Shown here one piece after another: positions 37,001 to 49,803 of a stretch of 64,000 nucleotides of DNA. The position numbers and the translations under genes are program-made. Each line of letters opens with the position of its first letter. The stretch's first letter is position 1. The notes beneath the pieces are model-generated. The model had not been told where the DNA came from. It searched no databases and saw nothing but the letters and a program-made list of their open reading frames with translations. Source of the DNA: Musa acuminata AAA Group (taxonomy: Eukaryota > Streptophyta > Magnoliopsida > Zingiberales > Musaceae); NCBI RefSeq assembly GCF_036884655.1, contig NC_088330.1, positions 35,526,001-35,590,000 of the forward strand, read 5' to 3'.

Positions 37001-40000
37001 TGCTACTCTGGTTGTTTGCTGCTTTGGCTGTACGTTATGAAGCTGGGTCTTTGTTATTTGGTTGGAAAGTAAATAAGTGAGACTTATGACTCGAGTCTGG
37101 CTTCATATTCTCTTTAGTTGGTACTCAATATGCAGAATGTGTGATGTTCTGTGAGCTAATAGGGTTTCTTGTTTGAATGAACTATCATTGGGAGGTATAT
37201 TTTTATCACTTTTTCGTGGAGTTATACTTGCAAAGCAATTTCATGTTTGGATGCGTCATTATTGTTTGAAGCAATGAGGCATCTAAAGGAAGTGTGCAGG
37301 TAGTTGTTTGTTGCTTCTATCTTTTTCAGATAATATGTTCTCTTTGCATACATATGTTATAGCACCCTAGCATATGCTTGTATTGACATCATCAAATATT
37401 TAAGACCAACAATGCTTGTATTGAAGAAGTGCAAGTAGGTCTCACACACACAAACAATCAGTCTCTGCTGTCGAGCGAAATGGTATGTGCTACTCCGGTT
37501 GTTTGCTGCATTGGCTGTATGTTATGAAGCTGGGTCTTTGTTATTTGGTTGGAAGGTAAATAAGTTGAGACTTATGACTTGAGTCTTGTTTCATATTCTC
37601 TCTAGTTGGTACTCAATATGCAGAGTCTGTGACATATTGTGAGGTAATTGGGTTTCTTGTTTGAATAAACTATCACTGGGAGGTATTTTTTTTATCACTT
37701 TTTCATGGAGCTATACTTGCAAAGCAATTTCATGTTTCGATGCGCCATTATTGTTTGAAGCAATGAGGCATCTAAAGGAAGTGTGCATGTAGTTGTTGGT
37801 TGCTTCTCTCTTTTTCAGATAATCTGTTCTCTTTGCACACATACGTTATAGCACCCTAGCATATGCTTTTTCTTTGAAATGACGATTGAACGTATTGTGT
37901 GGCATTATCAGTATCTTATACTACCATGAGTTATGCTATGTTGCATATGTTTGACACAGGTTCGTGTCACCTTTTTGATGAGAAATATTGTGCTATTTTA
38001 ATGCCACTGTTAGAACTTGGGTGTCTCATGCATTGCTACTCGGGTTGTTTGCTGCTTTGGCTGTATGTTATGAAGCTTGGTCTTTGTTATTTTGCTGGAA
38101 AGCAAATAAGTTGAGTCTTATGACTCGAGTCTGGCTTCATATTCTCTCTAGTTGGTACTCAATATTCCGAATGTGTGACGTGCTGTGAGGTAATAGGGTT
38201 TCTTGTTTGAATGAACTATCATCGGGAGGTATTTTTTTTATCACTTTTTCATGGAGCTATACTTGCAAAGCAATTTCAAGTTTTGATGCGTCATTATTGT
38301 TTGAAGTAATGAGGCATCTAAAGGAAGTGTGCATGTAGTTGTTGGTTGCTTCTCTCTTTTTCGGATAATCTGTTCTCTTTGCACAAATACGTTATATGAC
38401 CCTAGCATATGCTTTTTTCCTTGAAATGACGCTTGAGCGTATTGTGTGACATTATCAGTATCTTATGCTACCATGAGTTATGCTATGTGCATATGTTTGA
38501 CAAAGGTTCGTGCCACCTTTTTGATGAGAAATATTGTGCTATTTTAATGTCACTGTTAGAACTTGGGTGTCTAATACATTGCTACTCTGCTTGTTTGCTG
38601 CTTTGGCTGTATGTTATGAAGCTGGGTCTTTGTTCTTTGGTAGGAAAGTAAATAAGTTGAGACTTATGACTTGAGTCTGGCTTCATATTCTCTCTAGTTG
38701 GTACTCAATATGCAGAATGTGTGACGTGCTGCGAGGTAATAGGGTTTCTTGAACTATCATTGGAAGTAATTTTTTTTTTTTTTTCACTTTTTCGTGGAAC
38801 CATACTTGCAAAGCAATTTCATGTTTGGATGCATCATTATTGTTTGAAGCAATGAGGCATCTAAAGGAAGTGTTAATGTAGTTGTTGGTTGCTTCTCTCC
38901 TTTTCGGATAATCTGTTCTCTTTGCACACATATGTTATAGCACCCTAGCATATGCTATTTCTTTGAAATGACGCTTGAACGTATCGTGTGACTTTATCAG
39001 TATCTTATGGTACCATGTGTTATGCTATGTGCATATGTTTGACACAGGTTCATGCACCTTTTTTATGAGAAATATTATGCTATTTTAATCACTATTAGAA
39101 CTTGGGTGTCTCATACATTGCTACTCTGGTTGTTTGTTGCTCTGGCTGTATGTTATTAAGCTGGGTCTTTGTTATTGGTTGGAAAGTAAATAAGATGAGA
39201 CTTATGACTTGAGTCTGGCTTGTTATTCTCTCTAGTTGGTGCTCAATATGCAGAATGTGTGATGTGCTGTGAGGTAATAGGGTTTCTTGTTTGAATGAAC
39301 TATCATTGGGAGGTTTTTTTTTTTTATCACTTTTTCGCGGAGCTATACTTGCAAAGCGATTTCATGTTTGGATGTGTCGTTATTGTTTGAAGCAATGAGG
39401 CATCTAAACGAAGTGTGCAGGTAGTTGTTGGTTGCTTCTCTCTTTCTCAGATGAACTGTTCTCTTATTTGCTGTAGTGCTGCTATTGGTATTTATATGTT
39501 ATTTAAGGTTTGGATGGTGCATCTCATAAGTAAAATGATTATTTTTACAATTTGCATTAATGTTTGTTCAGTCGGCGTCGTTTGGAATTGTGTTGATAAA
39601 ATTGTTGCCCTCTTTCTTTTGTTGGTTGGACCGGATGATATAATCTGATCAATGTTGTCTGCCCCAGCCAATATATTCTTCTCTAGTGGTTCAAATTTTA
39701 TATGGGATCCTTATTTAATTGAGTAGAAATTGTGAATGATTTCTTTTGAAGATTGCTCCACTTTAGTTGTATAGTTTAAAATCTTTAATTTAGTAGTCGC
39801 ACTTCTATGGTTATTTACCAAGAACATCTTCTGTTCCAATGATCATATTCAATTGTCCTTCATTAATGGTGGGTCCAAATACATTCGTGTGTTAAGTTTG
39901 GATGTTTGCTACTTATTCTTCTTGTTTCTTTCAATTGCCTCTCCCTCAACAATATAGTTTTTCTAATAATCTTCACTGATATGTGAGTAAGACATATTGA

Positions 40001-43000
40001 TGCAAGTTATAAATAGTAGTTGTTTTGGCCATAATATATGTTACTCCTAGGAATTTGTCTGGAATTGACAACAAATAATACCCTTGTGTCTGGAATTTGT
40101 CTGGAGTTTATATACTATTCAGAATTTATTACGTCATATGATCTTGCAGTTGTGTTAAGTTAAATATCTGTGTAGTGGTGAATTGTTATGTAAATGTGCA
40201 ATTAAGTGTTGTGTATTTCTTAAGGACCTGAAATTTTATAGTCTGTCATTTGTGCATTTTATTGAAACAACAGTTGGTCATATTGTTTGGGAAAATTATT
40301 ATCTTTTTATACCATGAGCTATCGTATGCAAAAGTTTGGTATAAGTCCATGTCATGATATCAGTGAAAACTTTTGTGGTATCATGATTTTGGTTTTGGAA
40401 TTCGGTTGGTTAGTCTGTGGTGTTTTTGCTATTTATGTCGATTTGGTCTTGTTGTTCTCTTGTGCAGAATTTGTTTTTTTGTTTTATTCTGTGAATTAAT
40501 TTGTTGGAACCAAGATTTTCTTGTCTATTCACTCATATGGTTATTACAATTTTAAATGTAATGGAAAAGAGGAGGATCTATTGGGAGTATCATATTTGTT
40601 AATAATCAAAGGGATCTATCTGATAATGGGGGAAGAAAAGGTAATTACAATGGTTGGCTTGGATTGTGGTGATGTCATCCTTGCTAGCTGGTTAGTTTAG
40701 TACACAACATAAGACATTTGGGGATCAAAGGATGTAGTCTTGCGAAGAGGAAATAATTGACAGCTTTGAAAAGGTTGTCTTCTCTCATCCTTCTTTTTCC
40801 TTTCTAATATTGAAAATTTATTTTTCTCCTAATTTTCCCTTCACATTGTTTGCTTAGTTTCTTACTATTTCTATTGATTCAGTAAGAGGTGATGATGATG
40901 AAATTAAAATAAATGATGGTTTCGACCATTTACCATGTTGGTGTTCGAACTCAGATTGGTTGTTCATGGTGATGCTGAAGATGTAGTCTTGCGATGAGGA
41001 AATAATTGATGTTTTTGAAATAATTGACTTCGCTCTTCTTTTTTCTCTTTCTAATATTGAAGATTTATTTTTTCCCTAATTTTCTCTTCATAGTGCTTGG
41101 TTAATTTCTTACTACTTCTGTTGATTCACTAAGAGGTGATGATGATGAAATTAAAATAAATGATGGTTTCGATCATTCACCATTTTGGTGTTCGATTGAC
41201 TGTTCATGGTGATGCTGAAGCCTAGATCCATATGGTATGGATGAAGCATGATCATTGTCTCCTCTCTTCAATGCTCTGTTTTCCAACCAAAACAGGTTGA
41301 TGGCGGGGCAGTTTGGATGGCCCATGTAGCAACCACTGCAGCCATGTGTACCTCTTAGGTTGGATCTAGGCAAGAAGAAGGTAGACATATGATGTCTTCT
41401 TCTCATGTTGGACGAAAATGAATCTGAACCTCTTACAAATTTTTTTAATTGTTGTTTCGATTATGTTTACCCTTCAAATTTATAAAAGAGTTTGATACCC
41501 AATCAATCCTTCTTTTCTCCTTTTATCTCTTTTAAGATAAATTACTTTGAATATTTTCATGATCGTTGTGCTTCTATAATTTATGCTTCTTGAAGTTATG
41601 TTATTCCTGTTTGTAGTTTGTTCTGATGGACCTTTAAGAAAAGGTTACATGTCAATTTAAAGACTTGTTTTTTGTTTACTTTTCAATAATAGGATTATTT
41701 TTTATTGTTTATATTTTTGGTGTGCTTTATATATTTCTTCTTTTTCTTAAATTTTGATATTTTCCTAATATTCGGTTCATTATATGCTTTTAAGAAAAAG
41801 TTTACTTGTTATTTTCAACATTATTAGGGCTTGGGATTGTGCTGATAATATTGTTGAGCTAGATGATGAAAAACGTAATGTCTGCTCCATGGATGTAGTA
41901 TTTGTCATTTTGAGATTCATATAAAAAAGACATTGTTTGCAAAGGAGTGCTGTAGAACATGCTGTTCAGATATTTTCTCTGATAAGCTTCATGTTGGAAT
42001 TATGCATAGTGCCTGCATATTGTGTCTGTGCAGATATGTTATAGTGCTCTAGAATATGCATTTTTTTTTAAATGAAACTTGAGCATATTGAGTGATTGAT
42101 AAGTGTCTTATACTACCATGAGTTATGCTAGATACATATGTTTGACACAGGTTTATATCACCTTTTTTGATGAAAAATATTGCATCGTTTTATAGTTGCT
42201 GTTCGAACTTGGGTGTCCAGTACATTGCTACTCTGGTTCTCTGTTGCTTTGGCTATTTGTTATGAGTTTGTTGGAAAGTAAACAAGTTGAGACCAATGGC
42301 TCAAGTCTAGCTTAATATTCTCTCTAATTGTTACTCGATACGCAGAATGTGTGATGTGTTCTGTGGTAATAGGGTTTCTTGTTTGAATGAACGTTCCTTG
42401 GGAGGTCTTTTCTGTTCACTTCCTCATGGATCTATACTTGCAAAGCTTATGTTTGGATGCATCATTATTGTTTGAAGTAACGAGGCATCTAGAGGAAGTG
42501 TGTGTGTCGTTGTTGGCTGCCTCTCTGTTTCAGATAAGCTATTATTTTGTTTGTTGTGTTGCTATTGATGTTTGTCTGTTATTCAAGGTTTGGATGGTAC
42601 ACCTCATAAAGTAAATGATCCATTTTATGGTTTGCATAAATGATGAAATCATTCCCCTCTTTTCTTTTGTTGGTTGGACTAGATGATGTAAACTGGTGAA
42701 TGTTGTCTGCTCTGGGCAACATATTCTTCTCTAGTTTTTCAAATTTTATATTGAATCCTTATTTAAATGAATAGAAATTGTGGATGGTTACATTTGAAGC
42801 CTGCTCCATTTTAGTTGTAAGGTTGAAAATCTTTAATTGAGTAGCTACATATCTATGGTTATTTACTAGGAACTTCTTTTGTTCCAATGATCACATTCAA
42901 TTGTCCTACAATAATGGTGGGTCCAAATATATCCATGTGTTAAGTTTGGATATCTTGCTACTTAATTCTTTTCTTGTGATCCATTTGCCCCTCCCTCGAC

Positions 43001-44592
43001 GTTGAAGTTAAAATAATCTGCACCGATATGTGAGTAAGATATTGTGGTTTTGTATTGGTATGTAAATGTTCAATCGAGTGTTATGTATATCTAAGGGACC
43101 TAAAATATGGTAGCTTTTTCATTTGTGCATTTTGTCGAAACAAGTGTTGGTCATTTTCATCACCTGTGGGATTTATGTGAATGTCTTTCACCTTGAGATT
43201 GTGGAAGATGTTTTGCCACCTTAGCATGCTCGTGTTCATTGCAATGTTTGTGACACTACATAATTTACATTCTCCGTCGATGTGTTTGATTGAATGTTTG
43301 GGTAGTTCTAAATTGTTAGCTTTTGATACGATGTGTTTGTTATTGAAATCTTGAACGGTATGCTCCATGCCCATCAAATGCATCGTTGTATAATTTGCAC
43401 AAATGTTATTTTTGTTATCAGGGCTTGGGATTGTGTTGGTGATACTGTTGAGCTTGATAATGTAAAACATAATGTCTGCTCTAGACGACTTTTCTTCAGT
43501 AATTTTTTGTTTTTCAGTTGAGATTCATATTGAATTTAGTTTACTTTAATTAAGGGTCATGAGTTTTTTATTTGGCCCAAACATGAGGGTCATCTATATT
43601 CTCTCTTTTAAGAGCACTTACAGTGGTGAACCTGTTATGTTTATTTGCAATTGTGTATAGTCTATTATTACTAATTTACTATAGCGACGATCTTATTCTA
43701 AAGTTACGAGTTATAATCACATGGTTGCATATGTGGGATTTATGTGTTTGTTATTGAAGGTGATTTTATCCTAAATTTATGAGTTGTAATTACATAGCTG
43801 CATATGTGGGATTTATGTGTTTGTTATTGAATGCTTGAATGGTATGCCCCAGCAAATGCATCTTTGTTGTATAATGTGTCATATGTTTGTTTAAATATTA
43901 TGGTTTGCTTGAATGATATGCCACATACCGAGCAGATGCATCTTTGTTTATAATGTGTCATATGTTTGTTTAAATTTTAGGGTTTGGGTTTGTGGTGTTG
44001 ATACTGGTGAGCTAAATGATGTAAAATGTAATTCCTGCTTAAATTATAATTTTTTATTTTATAATGTGCCAATCAAGGTGCTCACATGTTTCTTTCCTTC
44101 CCCAAACATAAGAATCATCTGTATGGGTATCAATAGGATTGTTTTCATGAATGATATTATTGAATTGTGATATATAAGGGATTGGTATGAATGCATCAAC
44201 TTGTTTTGTTTGAATATTTATCTGAATGTTTTGTTTTCATGGAGTTGCTGCTCTTTTAAGAGCATTTATAGCGGTGATCTTATACCAAATTTATGAGTTA
44301 TAATCATCCACAATCATCTTGATCAGATGAGTTATGAGTTATACTACTTTTATGAGTTATAATCATCCACAATCATCTTGATCAGATGCTTCTCGCTTTC
44401 ATGAAATAAAATGCAACTAGATCGAAACTTGATCAGAATTATTCTATACCATACAACACACCCGTTTGGATCTTGGAGTTGCTTCATAAGTCAAACCTGT
44501 TTAAAGCTGAGTCATCCGGTTTGCGTAGAAACTTGTCACTGTAGAAATTTTTCTTATGCAGTCAAATTCAGTCAAACTGATTTTAATTCTTG
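34093..44592 (+). repeat. 10500-bp higher-order tandem repeat, copy 3
   Basis: Also exactly 10500 bp. For about the first 7.7 kb only isolated differences are seen (for example A at 38573, T at 38755, T at 38874, A at 40728). From about 41800 to 44150 several dozen substitutions appear, then near identity returns to the end. At 44592 the next repeat join is absent: the sequence goes on as TTGGCTAATATTTCC, so this is the array edge. Confidence 0.97.
41133..41432 (+). ncRNA. Candidate C/D-capped structured RNA, family 2, third copy
   Basis: Same as the element at 20133 in the third 10500-bp unit. It lies just before the diverged tract that starts near 41800. Confidence 0.33.
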
Positions 44593-45071
44593 GCTAATAT
44601 TTCCATAGGTAAAATAACACTAAACCGTAAAATGGAAAGATTGTCGATAATCACACCAGATCTAAAAACTCTTGTACTGCTTTCTTGCTTCCTTGGTCTC
44701 GTTCTTTGATTACTAACTCAAAGTATGCTATACCTTGCTTCTAGCCTTGCTTTACTTGCTTATGAGCCTGACACTGCTTGCTTTGAAACCAACACTATTA
44801 CTAAGAATAATTAAATAAATGGGACTACCGTGTCACATTATACGTTACTTGGAGGGGAAACCAACTACCAATTCTGAGGATTTGACTCCCCTCTCTTAGC
44901 CCGGCACTCCTCGATTGAAGTCTGGAACCCAACATACACACTCAGGCTCTTGCCTTGCCTTCATTCTGTATGGAAAGTGATTTTATATGATATTTGAGAG
45001 TGTTTTATGAAGTGAACTAGGTTGAAAAACAGCAAGTGATTTTGAATTGAATTAAAGCAATGGAACAGCTC
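44593..45071. other. Spacer between repeat families, no gene recognised
   Basis: Sequence unlike the flanking arrays: less T-biased, with CTTGCTT/CCTTGCTT words and a GGGGAAACCAACTACC segment. No open frame, RNA gene or transposon ends recognised. Confidence 0.5.
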
Positions 45072-45103
45072 TACTTTGGATCTTAATTAAAGCAAACAAA
45101 CAG
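45072..45103. repeat. 32-bp direct repeat bracketing the third repeat family (left)
   Basis: The 32 bp starting TACTTTGGATCTTAATTAAA are identical to 50470-50501. Together they bracket 5.4 kb holding the whole third family and the microsatellites. This may mark a recombination or insertion junction. Confidence 0.85.
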
Positions 45104-46528
45104 CTCTACTTTATTCAGTGATAGGTCGATCGGTGAGTAGCTATGTCTATCTCTTATGGTGAGATTTGGGCAAGAAGAGGGAAGACTTATGGTCTATTCT
45201 TGTGATTGACAAAAGATGAATCTGAGCCTCTTATACCAAATATTTATCTGAATGTTTTGGCATTCATGGCAACCACTGTAGCCATGTCTATCTCTTAGGG
45301 TGGGATTTAGGTAAGAAGAGGGAAGACCTATGGTCTTTTCTTGTGATTGACAAAAGGTGAATCTGAGCCTCCTATTTCTTATTTTGTAATGGTTCTTTCG
45401 ATTATTTTTTTTATTTAAATGTTTAAAAGCATTTCATGCCTGATCAAGGGTTACTATACATGTTTTCTCCATTTCTCTCTTTTCAAGGTTCAATTATTTT
45501 AAATGTACTCACGGTATATTTGCTTAAGTGGTGTTAATTTTTCTGAGATTTGTTTTGATGTAGACATTATAGAAATAATTATTTGTCTACCAAAATGACA
45601 TTTTTAAAAATTTATAAGTTTGGTGTGCTTTCATAATTTTGTTTCATGTTTTTTTGTTTTTTCATTTGAGATTGGATCACCTCTAGCTAGTATGAGATGT
45701 TTGTTTGTTATTTTCAATATTATGTTAATTTTAGTAATTTTAAGAAATATTATCAGGTTGTTAAAAATTGTTTTGAGGAAAAAAAAAAAATGGCAATGTG
45801 ATAGTTGGTCCAGTTATAGAAAGTCTTGAGCTTGACGACAACAAACTAACATTGGGGGGAACTTTGTATGGGTACAATTTCGGGTGAGCATCTTAGAAGG
45901 TTTTATTTTTTAAATGAACATATCCTTTTTGCTCACATTGTCATGGATTTATGCTTGCAAAATACTTTCATGTCCAGGTAAATCATTATTGTTTGAAACA
46001 ATGAAGCATATAGGGGAGAGCACATATGGTTATTGGGGATGTTCTTGCCATGTCAGATACATTGTTTCTTATGTTTGTTGTCATGCTACTGTTTGTACTT
46101 GTTTGTTCTTCAGAGCTTAAATCATATGCCCCATATCGCAAATGATTCTTTGTACCATTTGTGCAAACGCTTAGTTCAGGTAGTAGGGATTGCGATTGTA
46201 TTGATGACATTGTTGCCCCTGCATTGGTTAAGCATTGATTAAGCTTGATGATGTAAAATGGTCATAAATGATCACTATCTGTCGCAAACAACAAATAGTT
46301 CTCTAGTTTTTTATTCTCATTTAAGTTTCTTATTTAAATGTGGTATTTAGGGGATATGGAGCTTGTTTTGGTGTGGGGAAAGAAATAATACATTCAAGAG
46401 GATTGCTTCTTTTCTTCCAATATTTTTCTTTTTATCCTTTTATAGCATTGATTATTTATATTTTTTTGATAAATTTCACTATATTGTTTTCATCTTTGCT
46501 TCTCAGTATCTTGCTTTTGAATTATGAA

Positions 46529-46835
46529 GAGGCTATGATGATAAATAAAAGTCAATGATGGATTTGACCAATCACCATTTGGGCTTTTAAACACAAGATT
46601 GTTTTTCCATGGTGTTGGCAAGTCACAGATTCTTATGCATATTATGAAGCATAAAGGTTTTGTAATCTCTTTCAATGCTCGATTTTTCAATCTTAATAGG
46701 ATGATGGCGAGGCAGTATGGATGGCCTTCATGGCAACCACTGCAGCCATGTCTATCTCTTAGGATGGGATTTGGGCAAGAAGAGGGAAGACCTATGGTCT
46801 GTTCTTGTGATTGACAAAAGATGAATCTGAGCCTC
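46529..46835 (+). ncRNA. Candidate C/D-capped structured RNA, family 3 copy a
   Basis: GAGGC, a C-box-like ATGATGA (46535-46541), then 307 nt later CTGA (46827-46830) and GCCTC (46831-46835). A hairpin AGACC-TAT-GGTCT near 46789 occupies the position of AGACAT-ATG-ATGTCT in family 2, so this internal stem also keeps pairing with changed bases. The central block carries ATGGCGAGGCAGTATGGATG. Confidence 0.35.
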
Positions 46836-47752
46836 CTATTTCTTATTTTATAATGGTTCTTTTGATTATTTTTACTATTTAAATGTTTAAAATCATTTCA
46901 TGTCTGATCAAGGGTTAAACTATACATGTTTTCTCCATTTCTCTCTTTTCTTGGTTTAATTATTTTAAATGTACTCATAGTATATTTTGCTTAAGTGGTG
47001 TTAATTTTTCTGAGAATTGTTTTGATATAGACATTATAGAAAAAATTATTTGTCAACAAAATGACATTTTTAAAGTTTTACAAGTTCGGTGGGCTTTCAT
47101 AATTTTGTTTCAAGGTTTTTTTTTTCTTCTGAGATTCGGGTCACTTTAAGCTTATATGAGAAGTTTACATGTTATCTTCAACATTATGTTAGTTTTAGTA
47201 CTTTTAAGAATTATTATCCGGCTGTTAAAAATCAATTGAGGTAAAAAAATATGACGATGTGATAATTGGTCCAGTTAAAGAGAGTCTTGAGTTTGGCTAC
47301 AACAAGCTATCTTTGTTGTTGTGCTACTGTTTGTACTTGTTTGTTATTTAGAGCTTAAATCCTATACCCCATATAGCGAATGATTCTTTGTGCCGTTTGT
47401 GCAAATGCTTGTTCAGGTAGTAGGGATTGCGATTGTGTTGATGGCATTGTTACCCCTACATTGGTTAAGCTTGATGATGTAAAATGATCATAAATGATCA
47501 CTGTCTGCTGCAAACAATAATTAGTTCTATAGTTTTTTATTCTCATTTGGGGTTCTTATTTAACTGAGGTATTTTGGGGATATGGAGCTTGTTTTGGTGT
47601 GGGGAAATAATACATTCAAGAGGATTGCTTCTTTTCTTCCAACCTTTTTCTTTTTATCCTTTCATGGCTTTGATTATTTATGTTTTCTTTTTGTAAATTT
47701 CACTGTATTGATTTTATCTTTGCTTCTCAGTATCTTGCTTTTGAATTATGAA

Positions 47753-48059
47753 GAGGCTATGATGATAAATAAAAGTCAATTATGCATTTGACTAATCACC
47801 ATTTGAGCTTTTAAACACAAGATTGTTTCTCCATGGTGTTGGCAAGTCACAGATTCTTATGCATATTATGAAGCATTAAGGCTTTGTAATCTCTTTCAAT
47901 GCTCGATTTTTCAATCTTAATAGGATGATGGCGAGGCAGTATGGATGGCCTTCATGGCAACCACTGCAGCCATGTCTATCTCTTAGGATGAGATTTGGGC
48001 AAGAAGAGGGAAGACCTATGGTCTGTTCTTGTGATTGACAAAAGATGAATCTGAGCCTC
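47753..48059 (+). ncRNA. Candidate C/D-capped structured RNA, family 3 copy b
   Basis: Same layout and same 307-nt length as the copy at 46529, with GAGGC/GCCTC, the C and D motifs and the AGACC/GGTCT hairpin all present. Confidence 0.35.
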
Positions 48060-48974
48060 CTATTTCTTATTTTGTAATGGTTCTTTTGATTATTTTTACT
48101 ATTTAAATGTTTAAAATCATTTCATGCCTGATCAAGGGTTAAACTATACATGTTTTCTCCATTTCTCTTTTTTCTTGGTTTAATTATTTTAAATGTACTC
48201 ATAGTATATTTGCTTAAGTGGTGTTAATTTTTCTGAGAATTGTTTTGATATAGACATTATAGAAAAAATTATTTGTCAACAAAATGACATTTTTAAAGTT
48301 TTACGAGTTCGGTGGGCTTTCATAATTTTGTTTCAAGGTTTTTTTTTTCATCTGAGATTCGGGTCACTTTAAGATTATATGAGAAATTTACATGTTATCT
48401 TCAACATTATGTTAGTTTTATTACTTTTAAGAATTATTATCCGGCTGTTAAAAATCAATTGAGGTAAAAAAAATGGCGATGTGATAATTGGTCCAGTTAA
48501 AGAGAGTCTTGAGTTTGGCTACAACAAGCTATCTTTGTTGTTTTGCTACTGTTTGTACTTGTTTGTTATTTAGAGCCTAAATCCTATGCCCCATATAGCA
48601 AATGATTCTTTGTGCCGTTTGTGCAAATGCTTGTTCAGGTAGTAGGGATTACGATTGTGTTGATGGCATTGTTACCCCTGCATTGGTTAAGCTTGATGAT
48701 GTAAAATGATCATAAATGATCACTGTCTGCTGCAAACAACAATTAGTTCTCTAGTTTTTTATTCTCATTTGGGGTTCTTATTTAACTGAGGTATTTTGGG
48801 GATATGGAGCTTGTTTTGGTGTGGGGAAATAATACATTCAAGAGGATTGTTTCTTTTCTTCCAACCTTTTTCTTTTTATCCTTTCATAGCTTTCATTATT
48901 TACATTTTCTTTTTGTAAATTTTACTGTATTGATTTCATCTTTGCTTCTCAGTATATTGCTTTTGAATTATGAA

Positions 48975-49280
48975 GAGGCTATGATGATAAATAAAAGTCA
49001 ATTATGCATTTGACCAATCACCATTTGGGCTTTACAACATAAGATTGTTTCTCCATGGTGTTGGCAAATAACATATTCTTATGCATAAGTATGAATCATA
49101 AAGGCTTTACAATCTCTTTCAATGCTTGGTTTTCCAATCTTAATAGGATGATGGCGAGGCAGTTTGGATGGCCTTCATGGCAACCACTGCAGCCATGTCT
49201 ATCTCTTAGGATGGGATTTGGGCATAAAGAGGGAAGACCTATGGTTTGTTTGTGATTGACAAAAGATGAATCCGAGCCCC
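48975..49280 (+). ncRNA. Candidate C/D-capped block, family 3, decayed copy
   Basis: The head GAGGC and ATGATGA are kept, but the D box reads CCGA and the closing arm GCCCC. The internal hairpin is AGACC/GGTTT, which would need a G-U pair. It looks like a copy losing its ends. Confidence 0.25.
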
Positions 49281-49757
49281 CTATTTCATATTTTGTAATT
49301 ATTTTTTTGATTATTTTTATCGTTTAAATGTTTAAAATCATTTCATACCTGATCAAGGGTTACTATACCTGTTTTCTTCATTTCACTCTTTTCTATGTTC
49401 AATTATTTTAAACGTATTTATGGTATATTTATTAAGTTGTGTTAATTATTTTTAGATTTGTTTTGATGGAGACACTATGTAAAAAATTATTTGTCAATCA
49501 AAATGTTATGTTATGTTCAATTATTTTTTCAGTATTCCTATCACATTTTTAAATGTTTTAGTGTTGTGCTTCCATAGTTTTATTTCAATTTTATTACCTC
49601 TTATTTGAATCACTCTTTTATGAGACGTTTACATGTTACATGGTTCTATAAGAATCAAGAATTGGACTCTTGATCAGCTTTGATCTATAAATTTTTAATT
49701 TTTTTATGTTTTTACCAAAGTTTCTTTAATTGTTTATTGTAAGAATAAAAAAAAATG

Positions 49758-49758
<1 letters not shown>

Positions 49759-49801
<43 letters not shown>
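49759..49801. repeat. TA dinucleotide microsatellite
   Basis: About 21 uninterrupted TA units. Confidence 0.95.

Positions 49802-49803
<2 letters not shown>

Larger units (their letters stand above)
45130..49620 (+). repeat. Third tandem family, about 1.22-1.46 kb units
   Basis: The phrase ATGGCAACCACTG(C/T)AGCCATGT recurs at 45266, 46730, 47954 and 49177, so periods are about 1464, 1224 and 1223. A 5'-truncated extra tail lies at 45139-45225. Units end with the D-box-like tail GATGAATCTGAGCCTC, then T-rich DNA, then a TCTCAGTAT(C/A)TTGCTTTTGAATTATG segment ahead of each C-box head. Short frames such as 46599-46814 and 49055-49255 include GWPSWQPLQPCLSLR, but no unit holds a full gene. Homology to the other two families is clear in the C/D-like block. 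Confidence 0.92.

Noticed and set aside
13812..44608. Many open frames of 60-129 codons repeated every 10500 bp
   Set aside because: They recur only because the DNA recurs, lie on both strands in overlapping positions, match no family I know, and are no longer than expected in AT-rich DNA.
46599..46814. A coding exon with GWPSWQPLQPCLSLR conserved between copies
   Set aside because: The frame is interrupted in family 2 and the conserved block lies inside the candidate structured RNA; conservation is better explained at the RNA or repeat level, though a coding relic is not excluded.
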